Origin: Azohydromonas sediminis
Lineage (GTDB): Bacteria; Pseudomonadota; Gammaproteobacteria; Burkholderiales; Burkholderiaceae_C
Reading direction: 5' to 3'
DNA length: 64,000 nt
Assembly: GCF_003574675.1 (NCBI RefSeq)
Contig: NZ_QOAZ01000006.1
Coordinates: 62,001 to 126,000, forward strand
Shown piece after piece: positions 46,064-56,816 of this stretch (the stretch's first letter is position 1; each line of letters opens with the position of its first letter). Made by a program: the position numbers and the translations under genes. The notes under the pieces were generated by a model. That model was given only the letters and a program-made list of their open reading frames with translations. It ran no database searches and had not been told where the DNA came from.

Positions 46064-48238
46064 TCAGTCGGGGATGCGCATCGTGCGCCCGTCGAACGTG
46101 ATGCGGTCACCGGCAGCGGGTGCTGCCGACCACGGCGGCACGTTCGCCGCGGTGATCGGCACTGCCGCGTCGCCGCGCGGCGTCGTGCGCACGACCTGCG
46201 ACGGCGGCAGCGGCGCGCCTTCGGTCAGGTGCGCCCACATCGCGTCGAGCGCGCGGTTGAAGTAGACGTGCAGCGGCACGTAGCGCGCCGCGTAGTCGGG
46301 AAACGGCAGGAACGCGTCGAAGTGCTGCGCGTTCGTGACCTCGATGTAGCTCAGCCGGCTCGCTGCGCCGTCGGCGAGCCAGCTCTGCGCCGCATACGGC
46401 CGCGAGCTGAAGTTCACCGGCACCAGCGTGTCGGCGCGGCCGTGCACGATGATCGTCGGCTTGCCGTTCAGGCGGCCGCGCTGCTGCACCTGCGCGATGC
46501 CCTTGCGCACGCGCTCGGCGGCCGGGCCGCTGCCGACGACGAGCTCGCGCTGGCAGCGCGCGCCGTCGACGTTGAGGTCGAAGCGCCCGGTCGAGGTCGA
46601 GTACGACAGCGTCTCGAGGACCGGCCCGCCGAGGCTGTCCGGGTTGAGGTCGTTGATGATGCCGATCCCCGCGCCCGGCGGCACGCCGTTGCCGGTGCCG
46701 AAGATGCCCTGCAGCGCCGCCGGCGGCGCGATCGGCAGGCCGGTCGTGGTGTCGAAGTAGGCGAAGCTCAGCCCGCACAGCCGATCGGCGACCGAGAAGC
46801 GGCCGTAGGTGTTCGCGTAGGTGTTGGCGATCGCCGGCGTCGCGAAGCGCCAGTGCGACACGTGCAGCGGAATCGTCTCGGCCTCCCAGCCGTAGGCGAG
46901 CAGCTTGTCGAGCGCCTCGTCGGCCTGCGCGGCGAGCGTGTCGGCGGCGAGCAACCCCAGGTCGCGCAGCGACGCGCAGCGGTTCTGCGCCAGCGGCAAG
47001 AACGCGGCCGGGAACGGCTGCAGCGAAGCCGCCGCGCGCGCCGACAGCGCCGCACACGGCTGGTACAGGTTCGCGTACGTGAAGTAGTCGAGCAGCGGCC
47101 GGCTGCCCGCCGTGTACGGCGCGCCGCTGCCGCGCTGGATCACGATCGAGCGCTCGGCGCGCGAGCGCGCCACCGTCTGCACCTGCGGCTCGCTGACCGC
47201 GACGCCGTCGATCAGGCCGTGGCGGTCGAGCTCGGCGGCGGCGAGCGCCGCGCCGGCGCCGTTGGACACGCTCGACGCGATGACGATCGTGCTCTCGGGC
47301 CGCAGCAGCCGCGCCTTCTTGCCGCTCGGCAGCGCGGGCGCGAACTGCTCGTTGAGCACGTAGAACGCGAACTCGATCGCGCGCAGCGTGTCGGCGCCCC
47401 ACTCGGCCTCGGGGTTGAGCTGCGAGTGCGCGTGCTTGACCGCGAGCCGGTTCGGCGTGCGTGCGTTGTACGCGGCACGCTCGGCGTCGGTCAGCGCAGC
47501 GGTGAAGTTCGACGCGCTGCCCGCGGCCGCCGCGTCGGCGCGCACACCGTCGATCAGGTTGACGGTGTGGCCCTGCAGGTCGTGCACGCCGTTGCCGGTG
47601 CCCTTGTCGGTGTAGGCGACGGCGCAGCCGCGCTTGAGGCCCCACTCGCCCGACGACCCGATCGCGCCGTAGACGCCGCGCGAGCCGCTCGACGTGCCGG
47701 TGACGATGCACGGGCGCCGCACATCGAAACCCGCCGGCACCTGCACCATCATCGTGACGTTGCGCCGCCCGCCGCCGGCGTTCGCGTAAGCGAGGTACTC
47801 GGTGCCGGCGATCTTGCCGTCGCCGGCGGTCGGCACGCCGTCGATGCCGACGTTCGGGCCGTACAGCGACAGGTAGCCGCCGGCCGGCGCGATGTCGAGG
47901 ATCGCGCGGTAGTTGTTGTAGATCGCGAGCCGGCGCAGCTCCACCGCCGTCAGCGACGGCGCGGTGGCCGGGTTCGGCACGCCGGCACCGGTGAGCAGTC
48001 CGAGGGCACCGAGCCCGGCGGTCAGCAGGTCGTCGCTGTCGCCGTCGTAGTGCTTCACGCTGACCGGGCCGAGCCACGGTGGCGCGATGTTCGGCGCGCG
48101 GTCGAGGCCCTTGGCCTTGGCGCCTGGCGGCGTCGCGACCGCGCCGGTGCTCGACAGTGCGGTGATCGCGGCCACGAGCAGGGACGCGACGGGCGTGACG
48201 GTGGCGCGACGCGCGCGCAGGCGGACGGACGGTGACAT
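46064..48238 (-). CDS. D-(-)-3-hydroxybutyrate oligomer hydrolase
   Basis: A 724-residue exported enzyme with a signal peptide ('ATVTPVASLLVAAITALSSTGAVA'). The family features are 'APPWLGPVSVKHYDGDSDDLLTAGLG', '[37 protein letters not shown]' and the nucleophile region 'IASSVSNGAGAALAAAELD' near residue 320. 'IIVHGRADTLVPVNFSSRPY' carries the acid and 'TNAQHFDAFL' the His. It splits oligomers released from polyhydroxybutyrate into monomers, so the organism probably makes or uses PHB. Tannase-like esterases are a distant alternative. It ends in a convergent pair with rne. Confidence 0.85.
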   Translation of the reverse strand: MSPSVRLRARRATVTPVASLLVAAITALSSTGAVATPPGAKAKGLDRAPNIAPPWLGPVSVKHYDGDSDDLLTAGLGALGLLTGAGVPNPATAPSLTAVELRRLAIYNNYRAILDIAPAGGYLSLYGPNVGIDGVPTAGDGKIAGTEYLAYANAGGGRRNVTMMVQVPAGFDVRRPCIVTGTSSGSRGVYGAIGSSGEWGLKRGCAVAYTDKGTGNGVHDLQGHTVNLIDGVRADAAAAGSASNFTAALTDAERAAYNARTPNRLAVKHAHSQLNPEAEWGADTLRAIEFAFYVLNEQFAPALPSGKKARLLRPESTIVIASSVSNGAGAALAAAELDRHGLIDGVAVSEPQVQTVARSRAERSIVIQRGSGAPYTAGSRPLLDYFTYANLYQPCAALSARAAASLQPFPAAFLPLAQNRCASLRDLGLLAADTLAAQADEALDKLLAYGWEAETIPLHVSHWRFATPAIANTYANTYGRFSVADRLCGLSFAYFDTTTGLPIAPPAALQGIFGTGNGVPPGAGIGIINDLNPDSLGGPVLETLSYSTSTGRFDLNVDGARCQRELVVGSGPAAERVRKGIAQVQQRGRLNGKPTIIVHGRADTLVPVNFSSRPYAAQSWLADGAASRLSYIEVTNAQHFDAFLPFPDYAARYVPLHVYFNRALDAMWAHLTEGAPLPPSQVVRTTPRGDAAVPITAANVPPWSAAPAAGDRITFDGRTMRIPD

Positions 48239-48362
48239 GGCGGCGGGGCTCCTGCGCCTCGGCGGGCGCTGCGGTTGCGGGCGTGCGCTGCAGTGTCGCA
48301 ACCCCATGCCGGCCGGCAACCGGGGATTCCCGGTGCGCGGCGCAGCCCCGCGAATGTGCCGG

Positions 48363-49421
48363 TCAGGGCAGACGGTCGAGCGCGTGCAGGTACGCCGGGG
48401 CGTGCATCAGCTCGTCCCACGGCAGCGGCGCGGTCTGCGGCAGCAGCGCCAGACGGCGCGATTCGCTGGCCGCGCTCGGCTGCCAGGTGCCGCGCGCCGC
48501 GGCGCGCTCGAGGCCGTCGAGCAGCGCATCGACCGCGCGGCCGCCATCGACGCTCTGGTTGCACAGCAGCACGAGGTCGCAGCCGGCCGCCAGCGCAGCG
48601 GCCGCTGCCTCGGTGTGGTCGACCTCGCGGCCGTCGATGACGCGCGCGCCGGCCATGCTGAGGTCGTCGCTGAAGACGGCGCCGGTGAAGCCCAGCCGCC
48701 CGCGCAGGATCTCGCGCAGCCAGCGCGCCGAGAAGCCGGCCGGCCGCGTGTCGACCTTCGGGTAGACGACGTGCGCGGGCATCACACTGGCCAGGCTCGT
48801 CGACAGCCATTCGTACGGCTTGGCGTCGTCGGCGAGGATCGCCTTCAGCGCGCGGCGGTCGACCGGGATCTCGGTGTGGCTGTCGGCGGCGACGAAGCCG
48901 TGGCCGGGAAAGTGCTTGCCGCAGTTCGCCATGCCGGCCAGCAGCAGCCCGTGCATCAGGCTCTTGGCGAGCAGCGTGACCACGCGCGCGTCGCGGTGGA
49001 ACGCACGGTCGCCGATCACGCCGCTCGGGCCGTGGTCGAGGTCGAGCACCGGCGTGAAGCTCAGGTCCACACCACAGGCGCGCAGCTCGCTCGCGAGCAC
49101 GAAGCCGCACGCGGTCGCGGCGTCGGTGGCGGCCATCGCGTCGCGCATCCACAGTTCGCCGAGGCGGCGCATCGGCGGCAGCGGCGTGAAGCCGTCGCTG
49201 CGGAATCGCTGCACCCGCCCGCCCTCGTGGTCGACGCAGATCAGCAGGTCGGGGCGGATCGCCTTGCACTCGGCGGTCAGCGCGACGAGCTGGCGACGGT
49301 CGACCCCGTTGCGCGCGAACAGGATCAGCCCGCCGACGAGCGGGTGCGCGAGGCGGCGGCGGTCGTCGGCGTTCAGCGTGGTGCCGGCGACGTCGAGCAC
49401 GACGGGAGCGTGGGCGGTCAA
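48363..49421 (-). CDS. nagZ: Beta-N-acetylhexosaminidase NagZ
   Basis: A 352-residue GH3 enzyme. Signatures are 'CVDHEGGRVQRFR', 'GKHFPGHGFVAADSHTEIP' (with the NagZ Asp/His pair) and the nucleophile Asp in 'VFSDDLSMAGA'. It removes GlcNAc from anhydromuropeptides during cell-wall recycling. It begins with TTG at 49421, eight bases after acpS, and closes the leftward operon from lepA. Confidence 0.94.
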   Translation of the reverse strand: MTAHAPVVLDVAGTTLNADDRRRLAHPLVGGLILFARNGVDRRQLVALTAECKAIRPDLLICVDHEGGRVQRFRSDGFTPLPPMRRLGELWMRDAMAATDAATACGFVLASELRACGVDLSFTPVLDLDHGPSGVIGDRAFHRDARVVTLLAKSLMHGLLLAGMANCGKHFPGHGFVAADSHTEIPVDRRALKAILADDAKPYEWLSTSLASVMPAHVVYPKVDTRPAGFSARWLREILRGRLGFTGAVFSDDLSMAGARVIDGREVDHTEAAAAALAAGCDLVLLCNQSVDGGRAVDALLDGLERAAARGTWQPSAASESRRLALLPQTAPLPWDELMHAPAYLHALDRLP

Positions 49422-49429
49422 GGTGTGTC

Positions 49430-49825
49430 CTAGGGCAGGGTTTCGACGACGACGAAGCTCACGGCGTAGTCGCTCTCGTCGCTGAGACTGACGTGCGCAC
49501 GCAGGCGCCGCTCGGCGAACCACGCCGCCAGCGCGCCGTGCAGGCGGATGTACGGCTGGCCGCTCGCGTGGTTGAGGATCTCGCAGGCGCGCCACGTCAT
49601 CGGCATGTGCATGCCCAGGCCGATCGCCTTCGAGAACGACTCCTTGGCCGAGAATCGCGTGGCCAGGTATGCGAGCCCGCGCGCGGCCGAGCGCGCACGA
49701 CGCGCGCGGAACACCGGCAGCTCGCCGGGGCCGAGCACGCGCTCGGCGAAGCGCTCGCCGCGCCGCTCGTAGGTGGCGGCGATGCGGCGGATGTCGCACA
49801 CGTCGGTACCGACGGCGAACATCAT
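49430..49825 (-). CDS. acpS: Holo-[acyl-carrier-protein] synthase
   Basis: A 131-residue AcpS: '[13 protein letters not shown]' has the Mg-binding Asp, and '[17 protein letters not shown]' the Glu and Lys of the active site. It transfers phosphopantetheine to ACP, the product of acpP at 62.4 kb. The first of two adjacent ATGs overlaps the pdxJ stop. Confidence 0.95.
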   Translation of the reverse strand: MMFAVGTDVCDIRRIAATYERRGERFAERVLGPGELPVFRARRARSAARGLAYLATRFSAKESFSKAIGLGMHMPMTWRACEILNHASGQPYIRLHGALAAWFAERRLRAHVSLSDESDYAVSFVVVETLP

Positions 49826-50613
49826 GCGCGCGGGTCGAACGCGCGCTGGATGCAGCGCTGGTAGTCGCGCACCGTCTCGGCGTAGCCGAGCTCGAGGGCG
49901 TCGGCGATCAGCGCGTGGCCGATCGACACCTCGAGCACGCCGGGCACCGCGCGCAGGAACGTCGTCAGGTTCTCGCGGTTGAGGTCGTGACCGGCGTTCA
50001 GGCCCAGGCCGGCGGCCAGCGCGGCTTGCCCGGCGGCGACGTAGCGCGCGAGGACGGCATCCTGATCGGGCGTGCCGTACGCGCGCGCGTAGGCCTCGGT
50101 GTAGAGCTCGACGCGGTCGGCACCGGCCTCGCGCGCGAAGCGCATCGCCTCGGGCAGCGGGTCCATGAACAGGCTCACGCGCACGCCGAGCGCGTGGCAC
50201 TCGTCGATCAGCGGGCGCAGCGTGGCCACGTCGGCCGGCAGGTTCCAGCCGTGGTCCGACGTGAACTGGCCCTCGGCGTCGGGCACGAAGGTGGCCTGGT
50301 GCGGGCGCACCTCGCGCACGAGGTCCATCAGGTTGTGCAGCGGGTTGCCCTCGATGTTGTACTCAGCCTGCGGCCAGTCCTTCAGCAGCGCGGCGAGCTC
50401 GTGGACGTCGTGCGCGCGGATGTGGCGCCCGTCGGGTCGCGGGTGCACCGTGATGCCCTGCGCACCGGCCTCGAGCACGAGGCGCGCGGCGCGCGTGACG
50501 CTCGGAATGCCGAGGTGGCGCGTGTTGCGCAGCAGCGCGACCTTGTTGAGGTTGACCGACAGCGCGGTGCGCGCGCCGTAGCTGCGGGCGTCGGGGGCGA
50601 TCAGCGGGTTCAT
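49822..50613 (-). CDS. pdxJ: Pyridoxine 5'-phosphate synthase PdxJ
   Basis: A 263-residue TIM-barrel enzyme: '[16 protein letters not shown]', '[18 protein letters not shown]', 'EYNIEGNP', 'VTF/ATFVPD' region and '[11 protein letters not shown]' are diagnostic. It condenses 1-deoxyxylulose 5-phosphate with aminoacetone phosphate to pyridoxine 5'-phosphate. ATGA overlap with recO on one side and with acpS on the other shows tight coupling. Confidence 0.96.
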   Translation of the reverse strand: MNPLIAPDARSYGARTALSVNLNKVALLRNTRHLGIPSVTRAARLVLEAGAQGITVHPRPDGRHIRAHDVHELAALLKDWPQAEYNIEGNPLHNLMDLVREVRPHQATFVPDAEGQFTSDHGWNLPADVATLRPLIDECHALGVRVSLFMDPLPEAMRFAREAGADRVELYTEAYARAYGTPDQDAVLARYVAAGQAALAAGLGLNAGHDLNRENLTTFLRAVPGVLEVSIGHALIADALELGYAETVRDYQRCIQRAFDPRA

Positions 50614-51395
50614 CGGGAGTGGCCGGCCAGGCGCTGCAGGTCGCGCACGAGGTCGCGCGTGCGCAGCACCGGGGAACCCAGATGATAGTGAAGCAGCGTG
50701 CGCAGCACGCTGCGCAGCGCCGCGGCCGGCGCGAGGCAGGCGTGCTGCAGCGCCGGCAGGTCGGTCGCGGCCAGCGCCGCGTCGAGCGCGAGCAGCGTGC
50801 GGCCGTCGAGCACGGCGTCGCGGCCTTCGGCACCGGCGACGACGCCGGCCTCGGGGTGCAGTGCATACACCCCGCCGGCACCCACCGGCTGCTGCGTCGC
50901 CGTCACGGTGCCGAGCGCGGGCAGCACGCCGAGTTCGCGCAGCAGCACGAGCTCGAATGCGCGCAGCGCAGCCTGCGCGATGCCCTCGTGGTCCGCCAGT
51001 GCCGGCAGCGTCGCGGCGTAGGCGTCGAACAGGGCTGCGTGCGCGTCGTGACGCGCGAGCAGGCGCAGCAGCAGCTCGTTGAGATAAAAGCCGGCGAGCA
51101 GCGCCGCGCCGCCGACCAGCGGTGTGCCACCGGCCCACTCGGCGCTGCGCAGCGGCTGGATCTCGGCCGACGCGTCGTCGCCGGCGCCGCGCCCGAGCGT
51201 GACCTGCAGGCGCTGGAACGGCAGCAGCACCGGGCGCAGCTGCGACGTCGGCCGCTTGGCGCCCTTGGCGACCGCGACGACGCGGCCGAGCTCGCGCGTG
51301 AACAGGTCGACGATGAGGCTCGACTCGCTCCAGTCCCAGCGGTGCAGCACGTAGGCCGCCAGCGGCGCCGGCGCGGCGCGGCGTGCTCGCGTCAT
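50610..51395 (-). CDS. recO: DNA repair protein RecO
   Basis: A 261-residue RecO: an N-terminal OB-fold ('AAYVLHRWDWSESSLIVDLFTRELGRVVAVAKGAKR') and a helical C-terminal domain ('FYLNELLLRLLARHDAHAALFDAY'). The zinc Cys of some RecO proteins are not evident. RecO with RecR loads RecA on gapped DNA. Seven bases separate it from era. Confidence 0.94.
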   Translation of the reverse strand: MTRARRAAPAPLAAYVLHRWDWSESSLIVDLFTRELGRVVAVAKGAKRPTSQLRPVLLPFQRLQVTLGRGAGDDASAEIQPLRSAEWAGGTPLVGGAALLAGFYLNELLLRLLARHDAHAALFDAYAATLPALADHEGIAQAALRAFELVLLRELGVLPALGTVTATQQPVGAGGVYALHPEAGVVAGAEGRDAVLDGRTLLALDAALAATDLPALQHACLAPAAALRSVLRTLLHYHLGSPVLRTRDLVRDLQRLAGHSR

Positions 51396-51402
51396 GCGCC
51401 GC

Positions 51403-52320
51403 TCACTCGTAGCCGTAGCTGCGCAGGTGGTCCTCGCGGTCGGCCCAGCCCGAGCGCACCTTGACCCACAGCTCGAGGAACACCTTGGCGTCGATCAGGC
51501 GCTCGAGGTCCTGCCGCGCCTCGGTGCCGATGCGCTTGAGACGCTCGCCGCCCTCGCCGATGACGATCGCCTTGTGCGCGTCGCGGTCGACGACGATCGT
51601 CGCGGCGATGCGGCGCAGGTGGCCCTCCTCCTCCCACTTCTCGATCACGACGGTCGACGTGTAGGGCAGCTCGTCGCCGGTCAGACGGAACAGCTTCTCG
51701 CGCACGATCTCGCTGGCGAGGAAGCGCTCGCTGCGGTCGGTCAGCGCGTCGGCGTCGTAGAACCACGGCTGCTCGGGCAGGTAAGGCCGCACGATGCCCA
51801 GCAGCCGCTCGACGTCGGCCGGCTTGCGCGCCGACAGCGGCACGTACTCGGCGAACGCGTGGCGCTCGGCCATGCCCTTGAGCCACGGCAGCAGGTCGGC
51901 CTTGCGCTGCACCGCATCGACCTTGTTGGCCACGAGCAGCACCGGCTTGCCCTTCATCGCATCGCCCTGCAGCAGCGCGAGCACCTTCGCGTCGTCGAGG
52001 CCGAACTTGCCCGCCTCGACGACGAACAGCACGACGTCGACGTCGGCCAGCGACGCGACGACGGTGCGGTTGAGCGTGCGGTTCAGCGCCGAGCTGTGCC
52101 GCGTCTGGAACCCGGGGGTGTCGACGAACACGAACTGCGTGTCGTCCACCGTGCGCACGCCGACGATGCGGTGGCGCGTGGTCTGCGCCTTGCGCGACGT
52201 GATGCTGATCTTCTGTCCGACCAGCGCGTTGAGCAGTGTCGACTTGCCGACGTTGGGGCGCCCGACGATGGCGATCAGGCCGCAGCGGGTCCGCGCGGCG
52301 GGTTCACCGTCCGGGTTCAT
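51403..52320 (-). CDS. era: GTPase Era
   Basis: A 305-residue GTPase: G1 'GRPNVGKST', G2/G3 '[17 protein letters not shown]' and 'DTPGF', G4 'NKVD', G5 'SARK', then a KH domain ('[39 protein letters not shown]'). Era binds 16S rRNA and assists 30S assembly. It lies 73 bases after rnc, as in many proteobacteria. Confidence 0.97.
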   Translation of the reverse strand: MNPDGEPAARTRCGLIAIVGRPNVGKSTLLNALVGQKISITSRKAQTTRHRIVGVRTVDDTQFVFVDTPGFQTRHSSALNRTLNRTVVASLADVDVVLFVVEAGKFGLDDAKVLALLQGDAMKGKPVLLVANKVDAVQRKADLLPWLKGMAERHAFAEYVPLSARKPADVERLLGIVRPYLPEQPWFYDADALTDRSERFLASEIVREKLFRLTGDELPYTSTVVIEKWEEEGHLRRIAATIVVDRDAHKAIVIGEGGERLKRIGTEARQDLERLIDAKVFLELWVKVRSGWADREDHLRSYGYE

Positions 52321-52393
52321 GCGCGGATCCGGCTGGACCGGTCGGCAGCACGCGCCCCATCGGGGGCTGAGCGGCCGCAGGAGGCGTCGGGGC

Positions 52394-53107
52394 TCACGAT
52401 CGCAACGGGCCGCCGGGGCGGTCGCTGGCCTTGAGCGTGTCGAGCATGCGCCGCGCGGCCTCCTGCTCGGCGGCGCGGCGCGAACGCCCTTCGCCCTGCT
52501 CGCGCAGCCCGAGCGCGGCGACGACACATTCGACCTGGAACGTCTGCGCGTGCGCCTGGCCACGCGTGGCCACGATGCTGTACGCGGGCACCGGCAGCTT
52601 GCGCGCCTGCAGCCACTCCTGCAGCTCGGTCTTCGCGTCCTTGCTCCAGCTGTCGGCGTCGGTGCCGGCGATGACGTCGCCGAACAGACGCCGCACCAGC
52701 GCCTGCGCCGGCTCGAAGCCGCCATCGAGAAACACGCCGCCGATGACGGCCTCGAGCGCGTCGGCGAGGATCGACGGGCGCTGCGCGCCGCCGCCGCGTG
52801 CCTCGCCCTCCGACAGGCGCAGCACGTCGGGCAGCCCGAGCGCGAGTGCGACGCGGTGCAGGCTGTCCTCGCGCACGAGGTGCGCGCGCACGCGCGTCAG
52901 GTCACCCTCGTCGGAGCCGGCGAAGCGCTCGTACAGCAGCGCCGAGATCGCGGCGCTGAGCACCGCGTCGCCGAGGAACTCGAGGCGTTCGTTGTGGTCG
53001 GCGCCGAAGCTGCGGTGCGTCAGCGCGCGCTGCAGCAGCCGCGGCTGGCCGAAGCGGTACCCCAGCCGCTGCTGGAGGGCGTCGAGCCTGGGATCGCGCC
53101 CGTCCAT
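52394..53107 (-). CDS. rnc: Ribonuclease III
   Basis: A 237-residue RNase III: signature '[25 protein letters not shown]' with the acidic metal ligands, '[15 protein letters not shown]', and a C-terminal dsRNA-binding domain ('[23 protein letters not shown]'). It processes rRNA precursors and double-stranded RNA. It follows DUF4845 by nine bases. Confidence 0.97.
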   Translation of the reverse strand: MDGRDPRLDALQQRLGYRFGQPRLLQRALTHRSFGADHNERLEFLGDAVLSAAISALLYERFAGSDEGDLTRVRAHLVREDSLHRVALALGLPDVLRLSEGEARGGGAQRPSILADALEAVIGGVFLDGGFEPAQALVRRLFGDVIAGTDADSWSKDAKTELQEWLQARKLPVPAYSIVATRGQAHAQTFQVECVVAALGLREQGEGRSRRAAEQEAARRMLDTLKASDRPGGPLRS

Positions 53108-53116
53108 TGCCGCCCG

Positions 53117-53491
53117 CTAGCGCGCCCGGCCCTCGCCCTGGTACTTGATCAGCAAGTACACCGGGGCGAAGAGTTCGATCTCCTTGTCGTACGCGAAGCG
53201 CACGACGACGCGGTCGTTCTCTTTCGTGATCTCGAGGTCGCGGCCGCTGATCGACGAGATCGAGTACTCGATGTCCTTCTGCCGGTCGAACGCGGCGCGG
53301 ATCTCGGCGACGGTCGACCCGCCCTCGCTGGCGACCTTGTTGACCGCACGCAGGATCGTGAAGTACTCGTTGACCGACGGGAACACGCGCAGGCCGATCA
53401 GGGCGACGAAGCCGATCACGATGGCCCACGCGAGCAGCCCCAGCAGCGTGAAGCCCCGCTGCACCGACCCTGCGCGACGCCGCAATTGCAT
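53117..53491 (-). CDS. DUF4845 membrane protein
   Basis: A 124-residue protein with a pilin-like N-terminal span ('RGFTLLGLLAWAIVIGFVALIGLRVFPSVNEYF') and a ~75-residue periplasmic domain. It belongs to DUF4845, regularly found between lepB and rnc in beta- and gamma-proteobacteria; function unknown. The ATG at 53491 is preceded by GGGAG at good spacing; a TTG at 53515 would overlap lepB. Confidence 0.88.
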   Translation of the reverse strand: MQLRRRAGSVQRGFTLLGLLAWAIVIGFVALIGLRVFPSVNEYFTILRAVNKVASEGGSTVAEIRAAFDRQKDIEYSISSISGRDLEITKENDRVVVRFAYDKEIELFAPVYLLIKYQGEGRAR

Positions 53492-53511
53492 GCCCGATCT
53501 CCCGCTGTGCG

Positions 53512-54473
53512 TCAATGGAAACGCCCGATGCGCCCGAGGTTACCGAAATTCATCCACACGAAGAAGGCCTTGCCGACGATGTTCTCGTCGGGCACGAAGC
53601 CCCAGAAACGCGAATCCTGCGAATTGTCACGGTTGTCGCCGAGCACGAAGTAGTGCCCCGGCGGCACCTTGCAGACGACGCCCTCGGCGCTGTAGCGGCA
53701 TGCGTCGCGGTGCGGGAACGACGCCACGGCGGGGATGAAGCCGGGGCGGTCGCGGTCGACGAGGATGCGGTGCTCGACCTCGCCGAGCTTCTCCGAGAAC
53801 TGCAGCGCGTAGCGCAGGCTGTCCTCGTCGTAGTAGTCGGGCAGCGGCGTGAGCGGCACCGGCTCGCCGTTGATGATCAGGCGCTTGTTCAGGTAGCCGA
53901 CCTCGTCGCCGGGCAGGCCGGCGATGCGCTTGATGTAGTCGACGCGCGGGTCGACCGGGTAGCGGAAGACGATCACGTCGCCGCGCTGCGGCGCGTGGTT
54001 GTCGACGATCTTGGTGTTGATGACCGGCAGACGGATGCCGTAGTGGTACTTGTTGACCAGGATCAGGTCGCCGACGAGCAGCGTCGGGATCATCGAACCC
54101 GACGGGATCTTGAACGGCTCGAACAGGAACGAGCGCAGCAGGAACACGGCGACGATGACCGGGAACAGCCCGGCGGTCCAGTCCAGCCACCACGGCTGCG
54201 CGAGGATCTGCTGCTTGGCCTGCGCGAGGTCGCCGTCGATGCGGTCGATGCCCGCCTTCTTCAACTGCTCGCGGCGCTCGCGATCCTGCTGCTCGAGACG
54301 CGCCGCGGCGGCGACGCGCTGGGGCTTGAAGTACAGCTTCTCGGCCAGCCAGTAGGCGAACGTGACGACCGACAGCACGAGCAACAGCAGCGCGAAGTTG
54401 CCCATCCAGTAGCCCATGAACCACCCGCCGAGGTAGAGGGCGAGCGCACCGTACAGCACCGCGGTGAGGGAAC

Positions 54474-54477
<4 letters not shown>
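53512..54477 (-). CDS. lepB: Signal peptidase I
   Basis: A 321-residue inner-membrane peptidase with two N-terminal spans, a long cytosolic loop between, and a third hydrophobic stretch before the active site. Catalytic Ser in '[14 protein letters not shown]' (about residue 127) and Lys in '[14 protein letters not shown]' (about 181); box E '[14 protein letters not shown]'. It cleaves signal peptides of exported proteins. ATGA overlap with lepA. Confidence 0.96.
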
Positions 54478-56285
<1,808 letters not shown>

Positions 56286-56379
56286 CGAACGATGCGTGGC
56301 GTCACGAGGCCGCGCACCGGCAGCCATCGCGGGGACTCATGAAGGGCGTCGGCGACGCGGCGAGCGGCCCGTTCGGGGC

Positions 56380-56415
56380 AAAAAAATAAGGCGCGCCGAA
56401 GAGGTGACGCGCCTT
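56380..56415 (-). terminator. Strong intrinsic terminator upstream of lepA
   Basis: On the minus strand AAGGCGCG and CGCGCCTT form a perfect eight-pair stem (56415-56408 with 56395-56388) around a 12-base loop, followed by A and seven T (56387-56380). It is a textbook rho-independent terminator. It lies about 95 bases before lepA in the direction of lepA transcription, so it ends some upstream transcript rather than lepA. Confidence 0.8.
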
Positions 56416-56445
56416 CCAACAAAACGTATGGCAACTGCTTGTTGG
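56380..56445 (-). ncRNA. Candidate small RNA between htrA and lepA
   Basis: A -10-like TACAAT (56457-56452, minus strand) is followed after about six bases by a ~66-base stretch that ends in the strong intrinsic terminator. No -35 hexamer is clear. The unit has the size and ending of a Hfq-type small RNA. Alternatives are a terminated lepA leader (attenuator) or a second terminator for htrA. Confidence 0.35.
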
Positions 56446-56672
56446 GCTTTCATTGTAGCCAAAAGCCCCCGGCTGGAACCCGCGCCAATGCTTGATTTCC
56501 GGCCGTTGCAGCATGCCAACAGGCGAATTTCCTCCACAGCTTATACACAGCCCCGCGAGCACTCGTCATGTGAGCACTCGCCCCGCCCGGACCCGCGTCG
56601 TGCAGGTCCAAATGGACGCCCTGTGCCGCCGATTGTAGTTGTCCGGACGCTCAGTCTGCGACGTAGCCGAGC

Positions 56673-56694
56673 AATGTGAGCAAGCGTTCACATT
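56673..56694. promoter_or_regulatory. Near-palindrome of unknown binding protein
   Basis: AATGTGA (56673-56679) and TCACATT (56688-56694) are perfect inverted arms separated by eight bases. As RNA the stem can extend to nine pairs with an AAGC loop. The TGTGA-TCACA arms recall Crp sites, but the spacer is eight, not six, so a Crp assignment is doubtful. Confidence 0.35.
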
Positions 56695-56754
56695 AATGAG
56701 GTTGGGTTGACCGGACTCCCCCGGCTCCGAGCCCCCGGTGGCGCTCCCACGAAG

Positions 56755-56782
56755 CGGAAAGACCCGACACGCCGGTCGGGTC
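56755..56782 (-). terminator. Terminator of the rpoE-htrA operon
   Basis: GACCCGAC and GTCGGGTC (56782-56775 with 56768-56761, minus strand) form an eight-pair stem with a six-base loop, followed by TTTCCG. It starts 35 bases after the htrA stop. Confidence 0.65.
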
Positions 56783-56816
56783 TGGCAGCGTCGGTGCGGC
56801 GGGCCGCCCCGCCGAA

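Larger units (their letters stand above)
56286..56816. other. 531-base intergenic region between htrA and lepA
   Basis: No convincing protein gene. From the htrA side it contains the htrA terminator (56761-56782), a near-palindrome (56673-56694), a direct repeat GAGCACTCG (56557-56565 and 56572-56580), a single DnaA-box-like TTATACACA (56541-56549), a minus-strand TACAAT (56457-56452) and a second strong minus-strand terminator (56380-56415). It is AT-richer than its surroundings, as expected of a regulatory region. Confidence 0.7.

Noticed and set aside
56337-56537. 66-codon frame upstream of lepA on the minus strand
   Set aside because: It runs through the intrinsic terminator, lacks a ribosome site and has no recognisable family. 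The terminator structure explains the sequence better.
56541-56549. DnaA box-like TTATACACA
   Set aside because: Only one box was found, with no cluster, no AT-rich unwinding region and no dnaA/dnaN nearby, so an origin is not supported.
56673-56694. Crp-type site
   Set aside because: The TGTGA and TCACA arms are right but the spacer is eight bases instead of six. It is kept only as an unassigned palindrome.
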